64,000 bases of DNA from Candidatus Binatia bacterium. Its GTDB lineage: Bacteria > Desulfobacterota > Binatia > UBA12015. The stretch covers positions 62,001 through 126,000 of the forward strand of contig JAQWJE010000043.1 of assembly GCA_029248525.1 (NCBI GenBank), read 5' to 3'. Numbering within the stretch: position 1 is the stretch's first letter; each line of letters starts with the position of its first letter. Positions 8,913-17,743 of this stretch are shown piece after piece. The notes under the pieces were generated by a model. The model was not told the DNA's origin. It ran no database searches and saw only the letters and a list, made by a program, of their open reading frames with translations. The position numbers and the translations under genes are program-made.

Positions 8913-9995
8913 TCAGGCGGCAAGACCTTGCGCCCGAGCCGCCTGCTCGCGCAGGAACTCCGGCCCGCCCAGTTGATGTCGGGCCACGCCAAGGCGCTTG
9001 AACCAGAAGTGCAGGTTCTGTTCGTCCGTCCAGCCTGTACCTCCATGAACCTGCGTCGATACGCTCGCAATCTCGTGTCCGATCTCCGAGGTATGCGCGA
9101 GGACATGCAGCGACATCAGTGGCGCTTCGCTCGGAAGGGTGTCGAAACTATGCGCCGCATACCACAGAAGCGATCGTGTCGGTTCCAGCTCCGCGATCAT
9201 CTCGGCGCACATATGCTTCACCGCCTGAAAGGATCCGATCACCCGGTTGAACTGCTTGCGCTCCATCGCGTAGGCGACCGCTTGCCCCACCATCGCTTCG
9301 CAAGCACCCAGCGAGTCGGCGGCCAGGGCGATTCGCCCCGCTTGCATCATCCGGGCGATCGCCGGGCCGGCCCCTTCGAAAACCGCCTCCGGCACAACGT
9401 CGGCAAACACCAACTCGGCACTGCACCTAGTCGCGTCGATTGTCAGCAACCGCTCCCGGCCAACCCCCGGGGCATCCGCTCGCACCACCGCAAGCGTCTC
9501 CTCTGACACCGCCACCAAAATAAAATCAGCGCCCATCGCGTCCCAGGCCATCATCGATTTCCCCGAGAGTTTCCCGCCGGCAAGCGTGACACCAGCCTCC
9601 TCACGAACCGACCATAGCTCCGTCACCGCAATGCCAAACTGCAATTCTCCGGCCGCCAGACCCGACAACCAGGGACCCACCGCGTCGCCGCCGACCGCGC
9701 GCAACGCCACCGGGGCCATGATCGCCGACGTCAGGTAGGGCGTTGGTGCCGCCGCAAAGCCCATGGACTGCGCCACCAATGCGGCTTCGAGCAAGGGCAG
9801 ACCGCTGCCGCCATGTTCCTCCGGGACGAGGATCCCGGTCAGACCGAGTGCCCCGAGTTCCTTCCAGATACCCCGATCATTCCAAACCTCGGCCGCGCGT
9901 AATTCACGGATACGATCGATGGAAACCTTGTCGGCGAGAAACCCGCGTGCGGTTTGCTCCAGAAGCTTCTGGTCCTCTGATAATCCAAAATCCAT
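8913..9995 (-). CDS. acyl-CoA dehydrogenase family protein (short partner subunit)
   Basis: A 360-residue acyl-CoA dehydrogenase starting MDFGLSEDQKLLEQTARGFL; the ATG at 9995 sits 2 bases after the stop of the preceding dehydrogenase gene. The usual FAD-loop signature GxSEPxxGSD is not recognisable here, while the C-terminal segment QVHGGTGWTDEQNLHFWFKR is conserved. A short subunit with a degenerate flavin site next to a 400-residue subunit is the arrangement of the heterotetrameric FadE pairs of actinobacterial steroid side-chain catabolism. I infer an alpha2beta2 enzyme for a bulky or branched acyl-CoA. An in-frame extension upstream to 10490 overlaps the neighbour and is rejected. Confidence 0.87.
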   Translation of the reverse strand: MDFGLSEDQKLLEQTARGFLADKVSIDRIRELRAAEVWNDRGIWKELGALGLTGILVPEEHGGSGLPLLEAALVAQSMGFAAAPTPYLTSAIMAPVALRAVGGDAVGPWLSGLAAGELQFGIAVTELWSVREEAGVTLAGGKLSGKSMMAWDAMGADFILVAVSEETLAVVRADAPGVGRERLLTIDATRCSAELVFADVVPEAVFEGAGPAIARMMQAGRIALAADSLGACEAMVGQAVAYAMERKQFNRVIGSFQAVKHMCAEMIAELEPTRSLLWYAAHSFDTLPSEAPLMSLHVLAHTSEIGHEIASVSTQVHGGTGWTDEQNLHFWFKRLGVARHQLGGPEFLREQAARAQGLAA

Positions 9996-9997
9996 GA

Positions 9998-11200
9998 CTA
10001 TTTCCCCTGCGCCGGCTTGGGTTCGCGAGGCATGCCGAGCCCTCGCTCCGAGATGATATTTTTCTGAATCTGAGCCGTGCCCCCGCCGATGATCAACCCG
10101 AGTGAGAACATCGAATGCGTTTGCCAGTAGGCGCGCGCCCGTTCGTATTTCGTGTGCTCGTACAGAACGCCGAGTTCCCCGAGAACATCGAGAGCCAATG
10201 TCGCCATGTCGAAATTGATCTGACAGTTCTGCAATTTCGAGACGAGGCCCGCCACGCCGGGAGACTCGCCCTTCAGGCTGCAGGTCAACATCCGCATCCC
10301 ATGGGTCTTCATCGTCAGCGCCCGCGCCTGCAGCTTCATGAGGCGATCCCGGTAGATCGGGCTTTCGATCGCTGCGACACCATTGATGGTCTCGCGCTGC
10401 ATCAAGTCGCGCACCTTGAGCAATGTGCCTTCCGGGTTTGCGTTCAGGCTGTTTCGCTCGTGCTTGAGCGTCGTATTGGCAACCGTCCATCCGAGGCCTC
10501 GGCCAGCGACGACATTGGTCTTCGGCACTCGAACATCGGTGAAAAACACCTGATTGAAACTATTCTCGCCGAGGTTGCCCGACATCGTCCGCAGCGGTTG
10601 GACTTCGATGCCCGCGGTATCCATCGGCACGAGCACATAGCTGATTCCCTTGTGCTTGGGGGCATCCGGCTCGGTGCGCACCAGCAGGAAGCACATATCG
10701 GCCCGGTCCGCGGTGCTCGTCCAGATTTTCTGACCATTGATGACGAAATCATCGCCGTCTTCCGTGGCCGCCGTCTGCAGGCTGGCAAGATCGCTCCCCG
10801 CCCCCGGCTCGGAATATCCCTGACACCAGAGGGTTTCGCCCCGCATCGTGCGCCCGATCCACGCTTTTTTCTGCTCTTCCGTCCCGTACTCCAACAAGGT
10901 CGGCACGAGCATCGAGGGCCCCTGTGCAGGGAATCCACGCGTCACTTTCGCCCGGTTAAACTCCTCATCCATGATGACCGTCTCGAGCAAATCAGGCTCG
11001 GCCCCAAAACCACCATATTCGGAAGGAATCGTGCGGCCCCAATAGCCATGGTCGAGCTGCTTGGTCAGCCAGTCGATCAGCGGCCCTCGACGGCTCTGAC
11101 TGAGACCGGCATTGTTGTTGAAGTCCGGCTTGTGCTGCTCGAGAAACGAGCGTACTTCATGGCGAAAATCTTCGTACTTTTCTCCGAATTCGAGATCCAT
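9998..11200 (-). CDS. acyl-CoA dehydrogenase family protein (large partner subunit)
   Basis: A 400-residue FAD enzyme that oxidises acyl-CoA thioesters to 2-enoyl-CoA. It carries the flavin-site signature CQGYSEPGAGSDLASLQ and the C-terminal GGGTAQIQKNIISERGLGMPR. Its ATG at 11200 directly follows the TGA of the TIGR03084 gene, and the smaller dehydrogenase begins 2 bases after its own stop, so the genes are translationally coupled. In an acyclic-terpene-like scheme it would play the AtuD (citronellyl-CoA dehydrogenase) role, but the sequence alone does not define chain length or branching. Confidence 0.92.
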   Translation of the reverse strand: MDLEFGEKYEDFRHEVRSFLEQHKPDFNNNAGLSQSRRGPLIDWLTKQLDHGYWGRTIPSEYGGFGAEPDLLETVIMDEEFNRAKVTRGFPAQGPSMLVPTLLEYGTEEQKKAWIGRTMRGETLWCQGYSEPGAGSDLASLQTAATEDGDDFVINGQKIWTSTADRADMCFLLVRTEPDAPKHKGISYVLVPMDTAGIEVQPLRTMSGNLGENSFNQVFFTDVRVPKTNVVAGRGLGWTVANTTLKHERNSLNANPEGTLLKVRDLMQRETINGVAAIESPIYRDRLMKLQARALTMKTHGMRMLTCSLKGESPGVAGLVSKLQNCQINFDMATLALDVLGELGVLYEHTKYERARAYWQTHSMFSLGLIIGGGTAQIQKNIISERGLGMPREPKPAQGK

Positions 11201-12016
11201 TCAGCTAGCCTCCCCCGCCTGCGCGGGACCACGTGTGCCAGGCTTGGGGGGATTGACCGCCCCGCCCGCAAAACATTGAGCAATCGACATCCACCGCGTG
11301 GCAATCGGGCCGGTGACGACCAGCGAGACATCGGCAATATTACGTCCTTGCGTCACGACATGACAGAAGTCCACTGCCGTGCCCCGAATCGACTCCGTCT
11401 CACTCGGGTCGCCATATTCCCAGATCGCTCCCGACGGGGCTTCGAGATGCACATAAGGCATCGGGCCCGGGACTTCCTCCCGACGATTGATGAAGGTCCA
11501 CCCAAACGTCTTCACCCCGATCGCGACAATATTTTGAATTCGATCATCGTAAGTCCGTGAGACGTTGAGGAGATCGTAGATCTCCTGCGAATGAGACCAG
11601 GTTTCCATATAGCGGGCTGTCGTAAACATCCGCACACCCATATCCGGACCAAACCAGGGCAGGCGGCGCTTGGGGTCCGATGCCGACAGGTCATCCGTGA
11701 GCTTCTGGTAGGTCGCCCGCCATATCGCCAGAAGTTCCGGTGGCGAAAGATCCCCCAACTCGTCGCGCGCGATCTCCTGATTGGTTTTGCGCTGCTTGAG
11801 CAACTCGATCAGGGCGTTGCGCTTGGGAATGAAGGCTTCCTCCCCACCCAGCGAGAGGTTGGAGACCAGATCGAAATAATGAAGGTGAGCCACCACGTCC
11901 CAGGGGGTCCAGCCGAGAAATCCGGTTGGCCTCTCCCAGTCCTCGGCGTTCAACGTGGTCAGAAACTCGTAAAGAGTGTCTGCCTCGGCGCGAAAATCCA
12001 CACTTTCCTGCAACAT
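11201..12016 (-). CDS. TIGR03084 family (DinB/maleylpyruvate-isomerase-like) metal-binding protein
   Basis: A 271-residue protein with an N-terminal four-helix DinB-like fold, including GFLGWTPWDVVAHLHYFD with the metal-ligand histidine of the mycothiol-dependent maleylpyruvate isomerase superfamily. A second His cluster, ARYMETWSHSQEIYD, follows in mid-protein. Length and layout match TIGR03084, a family of unknown function common in mycobacteria. The start at 12016 (MLQESVDF) has AAGGA 7 bases upstream; the longer in-frame start at 12115 runs into the neighbouring gene. Both flanks are coupled enzymes of CoA metabolism, so a role in that pathway is likely. Confidence 0.8.
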   Translation of the reverse strand: MLQESVDFRAEADTLYEFLTTLNAEDWERPTGFLGWTPWDVVAHLHYFDLVSNLSLGGEEAFIPKRNALIELLKQRKTNQEIARDELGDLSPPELLAIWRATYQKLTDDLSASDPKRRLPWFGPDMGVRMFTTARYMETWSHSQEIYDLLNVSRTYDDRIQNIVAIGVKTFGWTFINRREEVPGPMPYVHLEAPSGAIWEYGDPSETESIRGTAVDFCHVVTQGRNIADVSLVVTGPIATRWMSIAQCFAGGAVNPPKPGTRGPAQAGEAS

Positions 12017-12032
12017 AAAGAATCCTTTGCCC

Positions 12033-13205
12033 TCAGACCGCCGCCCGGAGGCGGCTCGGGTTGCGCGTCGCCAGCACGTCCACCGCTTCCGCGATGATGT
12101 CGGCGAAGATCTCACCTGCCGGTCTCTGTCGGGTCAACATTCCGGACGCCTGCCCCGCCGCGTTCATCAGCAGATCTTCTCGACCAGCCAGACGAATGGA
12201 ATACTCGAGGTCGGCAATCAGCGAGGCCTGCTGGCCCATCGGCAATGCCTGCAGACCCGAACGCTCCCAAGCCTCGATAAAGGGGTTGGTGATATTGCGC
12301 ATGGTCTTGCCGGAATAGAGACGCGTTACGGCCGTATCCTCTGCCGCAGCTTCGAGGATCCTCTGCTTTTGCAGATCTGGTTGATTGGCTTCGTCGGAGA
12401 CCAGGAATGCAGTCCCGCACCAGGCAGCCTCGGCGCCCATAGCCAGCACCCCGGCCAGGGTTCGACCGCTGGCGATCCCGCCGGCCGCGATCACCGGCGT
12501 CGGCGCGACCGCGTCCATGACTTGGGGGAGCAGCGCGAGGGTTCCCATCCGCCCGGTATGGCCACCCGCCTCGGTGCCCTGCGCCACGACGTAATCGGCA
12601 CCGCCCGCAGCGACGCGTCTCGCGCCGCGCACATTACCGACCAGCGAAAGAATCGTCGTGCCATTCGCGTGCAATGCCTCGGCAAAGGGCTCCGGCGAGC
12701 CGAGACCGGAGGCAAATACCGGCACCTTCTCCTCGAGAACAACCTCCATCTGGCAACCAGCCCAACTTTTGCCCGGAGGAATCCATGTGCCCATGGCGTT
12801 ATCCACCGGTGGAGCTTTCTCCACCGAGATACCCAACTCCTCCGCAATTCGGGCGACACCCTCGAGATACCCTTCGGGAAATTTCTCATCCTGAGGGGCA
12901 AATACAGCCTGAGGGATCTCACCCTCGGGGCGCTCCCAAAGGAAATTCGGAGCCAGCAGGAGATCGACGCCGAAGGGCTTGTCGGTGAGGGAGCGCACCT
13001 TGCGAATTTCGGCTCGGAGTTGGTCGGGCGAGTACGCCACACCTCCGATCATTCCCAAGCCACCTGCATTGGACACGGCCGCACAAAGAGGCGCTGTCGC
13101 GACCGGATCGCCCGTCCCGGCAACAGGCCCCATCCCTGCCAAAATTAGTGGATACTCGATACCGACGCGTTCACAGAACTCCGTCTTCAGCGTAGGTTTT
13201 CCCAC
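12033..13205 (-). CDS. nitronate monooxygenase / 2-nitropropane dioxygenase-family flavin enzyme
   Basis: A 390-residue FMN-dependent TIM-barrel protein. PLILAGMGPVAGTGDP at the N-terminus, NAGGLGMIGG, and the phosphate-binding IAAGGIASGRTLAGVLAMGA near residue 240 are typical of the nitronate monooxygenase and NAD(P)H:quinone-like reductase group. The GTG start at 13205 directly follows the stop of the enoyl-CoA hydratase gene, indicating coupling. Many members in degradative operons are annotated as nitronate monooxygenase without evidence; a role as a flavin enoyl reductase or redox helper for the acyl-CoA pathway is equally possible. Confidence 0.83.
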   Translation of the reverse strand: MGKPTLKTEFCERVGIEYPLILAGMGPVAGTGDPVATAPLCAAVSNAGGLGMIGGVAYSPDQLRAEIRKVRSLTDKPFGVDLLLAPNFLWERPEGEIPQAVFAPQDEKFPEGYLEGVARIAEELGISVEKAPPVDNAMGTWIPPGKSWAGCQMEVVLEEKVPVFASGLGSPEPFAEALHANGTTILSLVGNVRGARRVAAGGADYVVAQGTEAGGHTGRMGTLALLPQVMDAVAPTPVIAAGGIASGRTLAGVLAMGAEAAWCGTAFLVSDEANQPDLQKQRILEAAAEDTAVTRLYSGKTMRNITNPFIEAWERSGLQALPMGQQASLIADLEYSIRLAGREDLLMNAAGQASGMLTRQRPAGEIFADIIAEAVDVLATRNPSRLRAAV

Positions 13206-13940
13206 TCAGCTATCCTCCGAGGCCCATGGGGCCTTTTCTTTTTTCAAAAATGCTCGCATACCGCCTTTGGCCTCATCGCCGCTGAACAGTTCGGCCGACA
13301 GTTTGGCCATCTTTGCGAAGGCATCTTTCTGGTCCATTGCCGGTACCTCATTCACGAGTTGCTTGGCGACCGAAACCGCGTTCGGGCCACCCTTGGCGAT
13401 ATCGCTGACAATCTCGTCGACAGCGCTTTCCAATTGATCCCCGGGGACCGCGTAATTGATCAATCCCATCGCAGCAGCTCGAGTTGCCGAAAAGCGGTTA
13501 CCCCGCAGAAAAGCATCCATCGCGTTGCCACGGTTCATCTTGGGCAAACAAACCACCGAGATAATCGCGGGCACCACCCCGAGGCGCACCTCGGTAAATC
13601 CGAACTTCACATCCTCGCGCGCCACCGAGATATCGAACGCGGCGGCGAGGCCGTTGCCGCCACCGACCACATGGCCATCGATCTGACCGATCACCGGCGT
13701 GGCCGAGGTCTGGATTTTCTCGAGCAGAGCATCAAAGGAAATCGAAGGACGACTCGGAGCTGCCGCGCCTGCTCTTTCCTTCAAGTTTGCACCCGCGCAG
13801 AACGTATTCCCCTCATTGGTCACCACGACCGCACGGATGGCCGGATCGGCATTGGCCGAGTCGAGGGCCTCGTCAAACTGCGTCAACAACTCGCCGCCGA
13901 GGGCATTACGGTTCTCGGAATCCGCCAGAGTGATCTTCAT
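13206..13940 (-). CDS. enoyl-CoA hydratase/isomerase (crotonase) family protein
   Basis: A 244-residue crotonase-fold protein. The oxyanion-hole motifs CAGANLKERAG and GHVVGGGNGLAAAFDISVA are intact, and ADSENRNALGGELL forms the first strand-helix. A GTG directly upstream at 13943 could also serve as start. It is the first gene of the minus-strand operon (hydratase, flavin enzyme, TIGR03084, two dehydrogenases), divergent from the acyl-CoA carboxylase across a 171-base region with a dyad. In an atu-like pathway it would hydrate a 3-methylglutaconyl- or isohexenylglutaconyl-CoA-type intermediate (AtuE role), which is inference. Confidence 0.87.
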   Translation of the reverse strand: MKITLADSENRNALGGELLTQFDEALDSANADPAIRAVVVTNEGNTFCAGANLKERAGAAAPSRPSISFDALLEKIQTSATPVIGQIDGHVVGGGNGLAAAFDISVAREDVKFGFTEVRLGVVPAIISVVCLPKMNRGNAMDAFLRGNRFSATRAAAMGLINYAVPGDQLESAVDEIVSDIAKGGPNAVSVAKQLVNEVPAMDQKDAFAKMAKLSAELFSGDEAKGGMRAFLKKEKAPWASEDS

Positions 13941-14013
13941 CACCCGACGGCTCGTCTCTACTCGTATCTTGCTGATGATTTTCTCCGATTTTCTCTCTGC
14001 TGGGGTAAGTCAG

Positions 14014-14041
14014 CGGTAATTTGGATTGGATTTGATTACCG
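14014..14041. promoter_or_regulatory. inverted repeat CGGTAAT-N14-ATTACCG, candidate TetR-type operator
   Basis: Seven-base arms at 14014-14020 and 14035-14041 are perfectly complementary and span 28 bases in the divergent promoter region between the enoyl-CoA hydratase and carboxylase operons. The carboxylase operon encodes its own TetR-family regulator at 19503, so autoregulation of both arms through this site is a natural inference. Confidence 0.45.
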
Positions 14042-14111
14042 AAGGTGCTAACCCCGTGTCAATGCAAACAGGAGTCACTTCGACTCTCTGAGAACAACGC
14101 AAATCAGGAAA

Positions 14112-15806
14112 ATGCCAATGCAAGAAGAGACGACCAACCAATCCCGGCCCAAACTGCTGGCCTCACCGCTTCGCTCCAATCTCAATACCCGATCCGCGGA
14201 GTTCGCAGAAAACCGCGAGGCGATGCTCGAGCGGATCGACGAGATTGCCAAGATGCTTGCCGAAGGTGCCAAAGGGGGCGGCGAGGCCGCCTTCGAGCGT
14301 CTCGCCAAACGCGGAAAGTTGCCTGTTCGGGAGCGGATCGCGCTGGCTCTCGATCCCGACAGCCCCTTTCTCGAGATCAGTTCTCTGGCCGGCTACGGCT
14401 CCGACTACCCCGTCGGCGGCGGAGCGGTTCTCGGGATCGGCGTGATTGCCGGCGTCGAGTGCGTGATTTTCGCCAACGACCCCACCGTGCTTGGCGGCGC
14501 CCTGACACCTTATGTCTTCAAGAAATGGGAACGCGCGCTCGAGATCGCCCGTGACAACGGCATCCCCTACGTCAGCTTCGTTGAATCAGCGGGCGCCGAC
14601 CTGCGGCGCGGCGGCGAAGGCGGGGGCGGAAAAGATGGCAAGAAAAAGAGCCGTCCCGCACGTACCGACCATTTTGCCCAGACCGGACGGACCTTCTACG
14701 AGACCATCGAACTCTCCAAAATGCGCATCCCGACCGTGTGCGTCGTTTTCGGATCCTCGACCGCCGGCGGCGCCTACCAGCCCGGCATGTCCGACTATAA
14801 TGTGGTCATCAAGGAGCAATCCAAGATCTTTCTGGCCGGTCCACCTTTGGTCAAAATGGCCACCGGAGAAGAATCCGACGACGAGACACTCGGTGGCGCC
14901 CAGATGCATGCCGAGGTCTCGGGCCTCGGCGATTATTTCGCCGAAGACGAATCCGATGCCCTGCGGCTGTGTCGCGAAATCATGTCCCATCTGAACTGGT
15001 CCAAACCCGGACCCGAACCAACCATGCAAGCCGATGAGCCGATCTACGACCCGGAAGAACTGCTCGGGATCGTGCATAAGGACCTCAAGCGACCGCTGGA
15101 CATTCGCGATGTCATCGCGCGGGTTGTCGATGGATCACGCTTCGAGGAATTCAAGCCCCGCTGGGGCTCCACCATGGTTTGCGGATTTGCCTCCATCCAG
15201 GGGTTCCCGGTGGGCATACTTGGCAATAACGGCGTGATCTATCCCGACTCAGCACAAAAGGGCGCGCACTTTGTGCAGCTCTGCAATCAGATCGACCTGC
15301 CCATCCTCTTCCTCCAGAATATTACCGGATTCATGGTCGGACGGGACTTCGAGGAATCCGGGATCGTCAAAAAGGGCTCCCAGATGATCAACGCGGTCAC
15401 CAACTCGACCGTGCCGCATTTGATGGTCGTCGTCGGGAACTCCTACGGGGCCGGCACCTATGCCATGAGCGGGCGTGCTTTCAACAACCGGTTCACATTC
15501 CTCTGGCCGTCGGCGAAAATCGGCGTGATGGGCCCCGAGCAGTTGGCGGGCGTGATGTCGATCGTCCGCCGCAATCAGGCCCTGCGCAAAGGAATTGAAT
15601 TCGACGAAGAGATGGATCGACAACTTGTCGAGGCGGTTATCCGCAGCGAGCGACGCAACGAGCTCGCACTCAGCGCCAGCAGCGCTATCACCGACGACGG
15701 AATCATCGATCCCCGCGACACGCGTACCGTCTTGGGCATGTGTCTTTCCATTGTACGTAACCGCCCCATCGAGGGCGCCGAAGGCTACGGAGTTTACCGG
15801 CTATGA
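14112..15806 (+). CDS. acyl-CoA carboxylase, carboxyltransferase (beta) subunit
   Basis: A 564-residue carboxyltransferase with N- and C-terminal crotonase-like halves. GGGAVLGIGVIAGVEC and GSSTAGGAYQPGMSDYN lie in the first half, and FLQNITGFMVGRDFEESG with GNSYGAGTYAMSGRAF in the second; the QNITGFMVG form is shared by methylcrotonyl- and geranyl-CoA carboxylases. A glycine/lysine-rich insert (GGEGGGGKDGKKK) sits near residue 170 in place of the usual DREHFGRIF-type segment. A second ATG at 14118 has better spacing from AGGA and may be the true start. The alpha subunit overlaps by 4 bases. AtuA-family and TetR neighbours favour a terpenoid or branched substrate, not proven. Confidence 0.9.
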   Translation: MPMQEETTNQSRPKLLASPLRSNLNTRSAEFAENREAMLERIDEIAKMLAEGAKGGGEAAFERLAKRGKLPVRERIALALDPDSPFLEISSLAGYGSDYPVGGGAVLGIGVIAGVECVIFANDPTVLGGALTPYVFKKWERALEIARDNGIPYVSFVESAGADLRRGGEGGGGKDGKKKSRPARTDHFAQTGRTFYETIELSKMRIPTVCVVFGSSTAGGAYQPGMSDYNVVIKEQSKIFLAGPPLVKMATGEESDDETLGGAQMHAEVSGLGDYFAEDESDALRLCREIMSHLNWSKPGPEPTMQADEPIYDPEELLGIVHKDLKRPLDIRDVIARVVDGSRFEEFKPRWGSTMVCGFASIQGFPVGILGNNGVIYPDSAQKGAHFVQLCNQIDLPILFLQNITGFMVGRDFEESGIVKKGSQMINAVTNSTVPHLMVVVGNSYGAGTYAMSGRAFNNRFTFLWPSAKIGVMGPEQLAGVMSIVRRNQALRKGIEFDEEMDRQLVEAVIRSERRNELALSASSAITDDGIIDPRDTRTVLGMCLSIVRNRPIEGAEGYGVYRL

Positions 15807-17743
15807 GCTTCTCCACTCTCCTCATCGCGAACCGCGGCGAAATCGCCTGTCGAATCATGCGCAGTGCCAGCGATATGGGCATTCGGAGCGTAGCCGTTTA
15901 TACGGACGCCGATGCCGACGCCTTGCATGTGCACCAGGCCGACGTCGCCGTCCGGCTTCCCGGCACTTATCTCGACGCCGACGAGATTCTGAAGGCAGCG
16001 GAACTGACCGGGGCCGGAGCCATCCATCCCGGATATGGTTTCCTCTCCGAGAATGCCGGCTTCGCCACCAAGGTGAAGGCAGCTGGGCTGGCATGGGTCG
16101 GCCCCTCCCCCGAGGCCATCACTCGCATGGGCGACAAGATCGAGGCTCGGCAACTCGCGCAGGATGCCGGCGTGCCGGTGCTGCCCGGATCTGACGACGC
16201 CGATGCAGCCGCCGCCGATACAGTGGGCTACCCGCTGCTGGTCAAGGCGGCCGCCGGAGGTGGGGGCAAGGGCATGCGCGTCGTGGAGAGCCCGGACAAG
16301 CTTGAGGAATCGCTCGAAGCCGCACAACGCGAAGCCAAGAGCGGGTTCGGCGATGATCGCGTCTTCCTCGAGCGTTATGTCCCCCGAGCGCGCCATATCG
16401 AAATTCAGATTCTCGGCGACGCCCACGGCAATGCCGTTCACCTCGGTGAACGAGAATGCTCCATCCAGCGACGTCATCAGAAAATCATCGAAGAATCCCC
16501 TTCCCCGCGGATCGACGAAGAGCTGCGCGCCCGCATGGGCGAGGCGGCACTCTCGCTGGCCAGCGTCCTCGGATATGAGTCCGCCGGCACCTGCGAATTT
16601 CTATTCGACGACCAGAGCGGCGAGTTTTTCTTTCTCGAAGTAAATACCCGCCTTCAGGTCGAACATCCGGTCACCGAATGTGTGACCGGAATTGATCTGG
16701 TGCGAGAACAGCTCCGCATCGCCGCCGGTGAAGAGCTCGGGTACGATCAGGAGGCGATCACCTTCGAGGGCTCCGCCATTGAGGCTCGGCTCTACGCCGA
16801 AGACCCCGCCAACGATTTCCTGCCGGCGACGGGCACTTTATTTGCCTTCGAGTATGGCTTTCCGGATGTCCGCTGGGACACCGGGGTCGCCGAGGGTTCC
16901 GTCGTGGGAACCGACTTCGATCCGATGCTGGCCAAAGTCATCGCGCATGCCCCGACTCGTCGGGAGGCGGCCGGACGACTGGCGCTGGCTCTGGAAAACC
17001 TGCATATCGGCGGCGTCACGACCAATCGCGATTTCCTGGCGACCACCCTGCGTCGACCCGAGTTTCTCGATGGGGACACGACCACCGACTTCATCCAGCG
17101 GGTCAAGCCGGATCGCAGCCGGCCTCATTCCGCCGCAGAACTCCGCCAGGCGGCGGTGGCGGCAACACTCTGGCTGCAAGGAGAGAATCGGCGCAATGCC
17201 GGCGCGCTGGGCATGGCGCCCAGCGGCTGGCGTAATGCCGTGATGCCACCCGAAAAGTTGGTCCTGCAGCACGGCGAGGCAGAGATCACGGTGCGCTACC
17301 AATCGCAACGAGATGGAACGTTCCGCCTTGATGAAGATCAGACGGCAACCATCTATGGCCGTTCCGAATATGCCATCGACCTTGAAGTTGGCGGGATCCG
17401 AGCGGAATCCGAAATCTCCACGCAAGACGCCAAGATCCTCGTCAGCATTCCGGGCGGAGATATCGAGTTCGTGGTCCTGCCCCGCTTTGTGCTCCCGGGG
17501 ACGGAAGCATCGGTCGGCGGTCTTACGGCACCGATGCCGGGCAAGGTCATCGAGGTTCGCGTCAGCGAAGGCGATACCGTGCAAGCGGGCGATACACTGC
17601 TGCTGCTCGAAGCCATGAAGATGGAGCACCCGATTCAAGCCCCTCAAGATGGCAAGGTGACCGAGCTTCGTGTCGCAACTGGGGATCAGGTCGAGAATGG
17701 CGCTCTCCTGCTGGTCGTCGATGACCCCGAAGGAAATGAATAA
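15803..17743 (+). CDS. acyl-CoA carboxylase, biotin carboxylase/biotin carrier (alpha) subunit
   Basis: A 646-residue protein with an N-terminal biotin carboxylase domain (LIANRGEIACRIMRSA; ATP-grasp glycine loop KAAAGGGGKGMR; catalytic EVNTRLQVEHPVTE), a middle BT-like linker, and a C-terminal biotinyl domain with the biotin lysine K606 in LLEAMKMEHP. It carboxylates biotin with bicarbonate and ATP, then passes CO2 to the beta subunit. Its ATG overlaps the beta-subunit stop (ATGA), and its own stop overlaps the AtuA-family start by one base, so the three proteins are made as a coupled set. Length fits 3-methylcrotonyl-, geranyl- or propionyl-CoA carboxylase alpha chains. Confidence 0.93.
   Translation: MSFSTLLIANRGEIACRIMRSASDMGIRSVAVYTDADADALHVHQADVAVRLPGTYLDADEILKAAELTGAGAIHPGYGFLSENAGFATKVKAAGLAWVGPSPEAITRMGDKIEARQLAQDAGVPVLPGSDDADAAAADTVGYPLLVKAAAGGGGKGMRVVESPDKLEESLEAAQREAKSGFGDDRVFLERYVPRARHIEIQILGDAHGNAVHLGERECSIQRRHQKIIEESPSPRIDEELRARMGEAALSLASVLGYESAGTCEFLFDDQSGEFFFLEVNTRLQVEHPVTECVTGIDLVREQLRIAAGEELGYDQEAITFEGSAIEARLYAEDPANDFLPATGTLFAFEYGFPDVRWDTGVAEGSVVGTDFDPMLAKVIAHAPTRREAAGRLALALENLHIGGVTTNRDFLATTLRRPEFLDGDTTTDFIQRVKPDRSRPHSAAELRQAAVAATLWLQGENRRNAGALGMAPSGWRNAVMPPEKLVLQHGEAEITVRYQSQRDGTFRLDEDQTATIYGRSEYAIDLEVGGIRAESEISTQDAKILVSIPGGDIEFVVLPRFVLPGTEASVGGLTAPMPGKVIEVRVSEGDTVQAGDTLLLLEAMKMEHPIQAPQDGKVTELRVATGDQVENGALLLVVDDPEGNE

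Noticed and set aside
10115-11560. 481-residue plus-strand open frame over the acyl-CoA dehydrogenase
   Set aside because: It is antisense to an intact dehydrogenase with full motifs and has no recognisable domain.
14112-17743. Firm naming of the carboxylase as geranyl-CoA carboxylase (atuC/atuF)
   Set aside because: The beta subunit differs from known geranyl-CoA carboxylases around residue 170, and the AtuA neighbour alone does not fix substrate.
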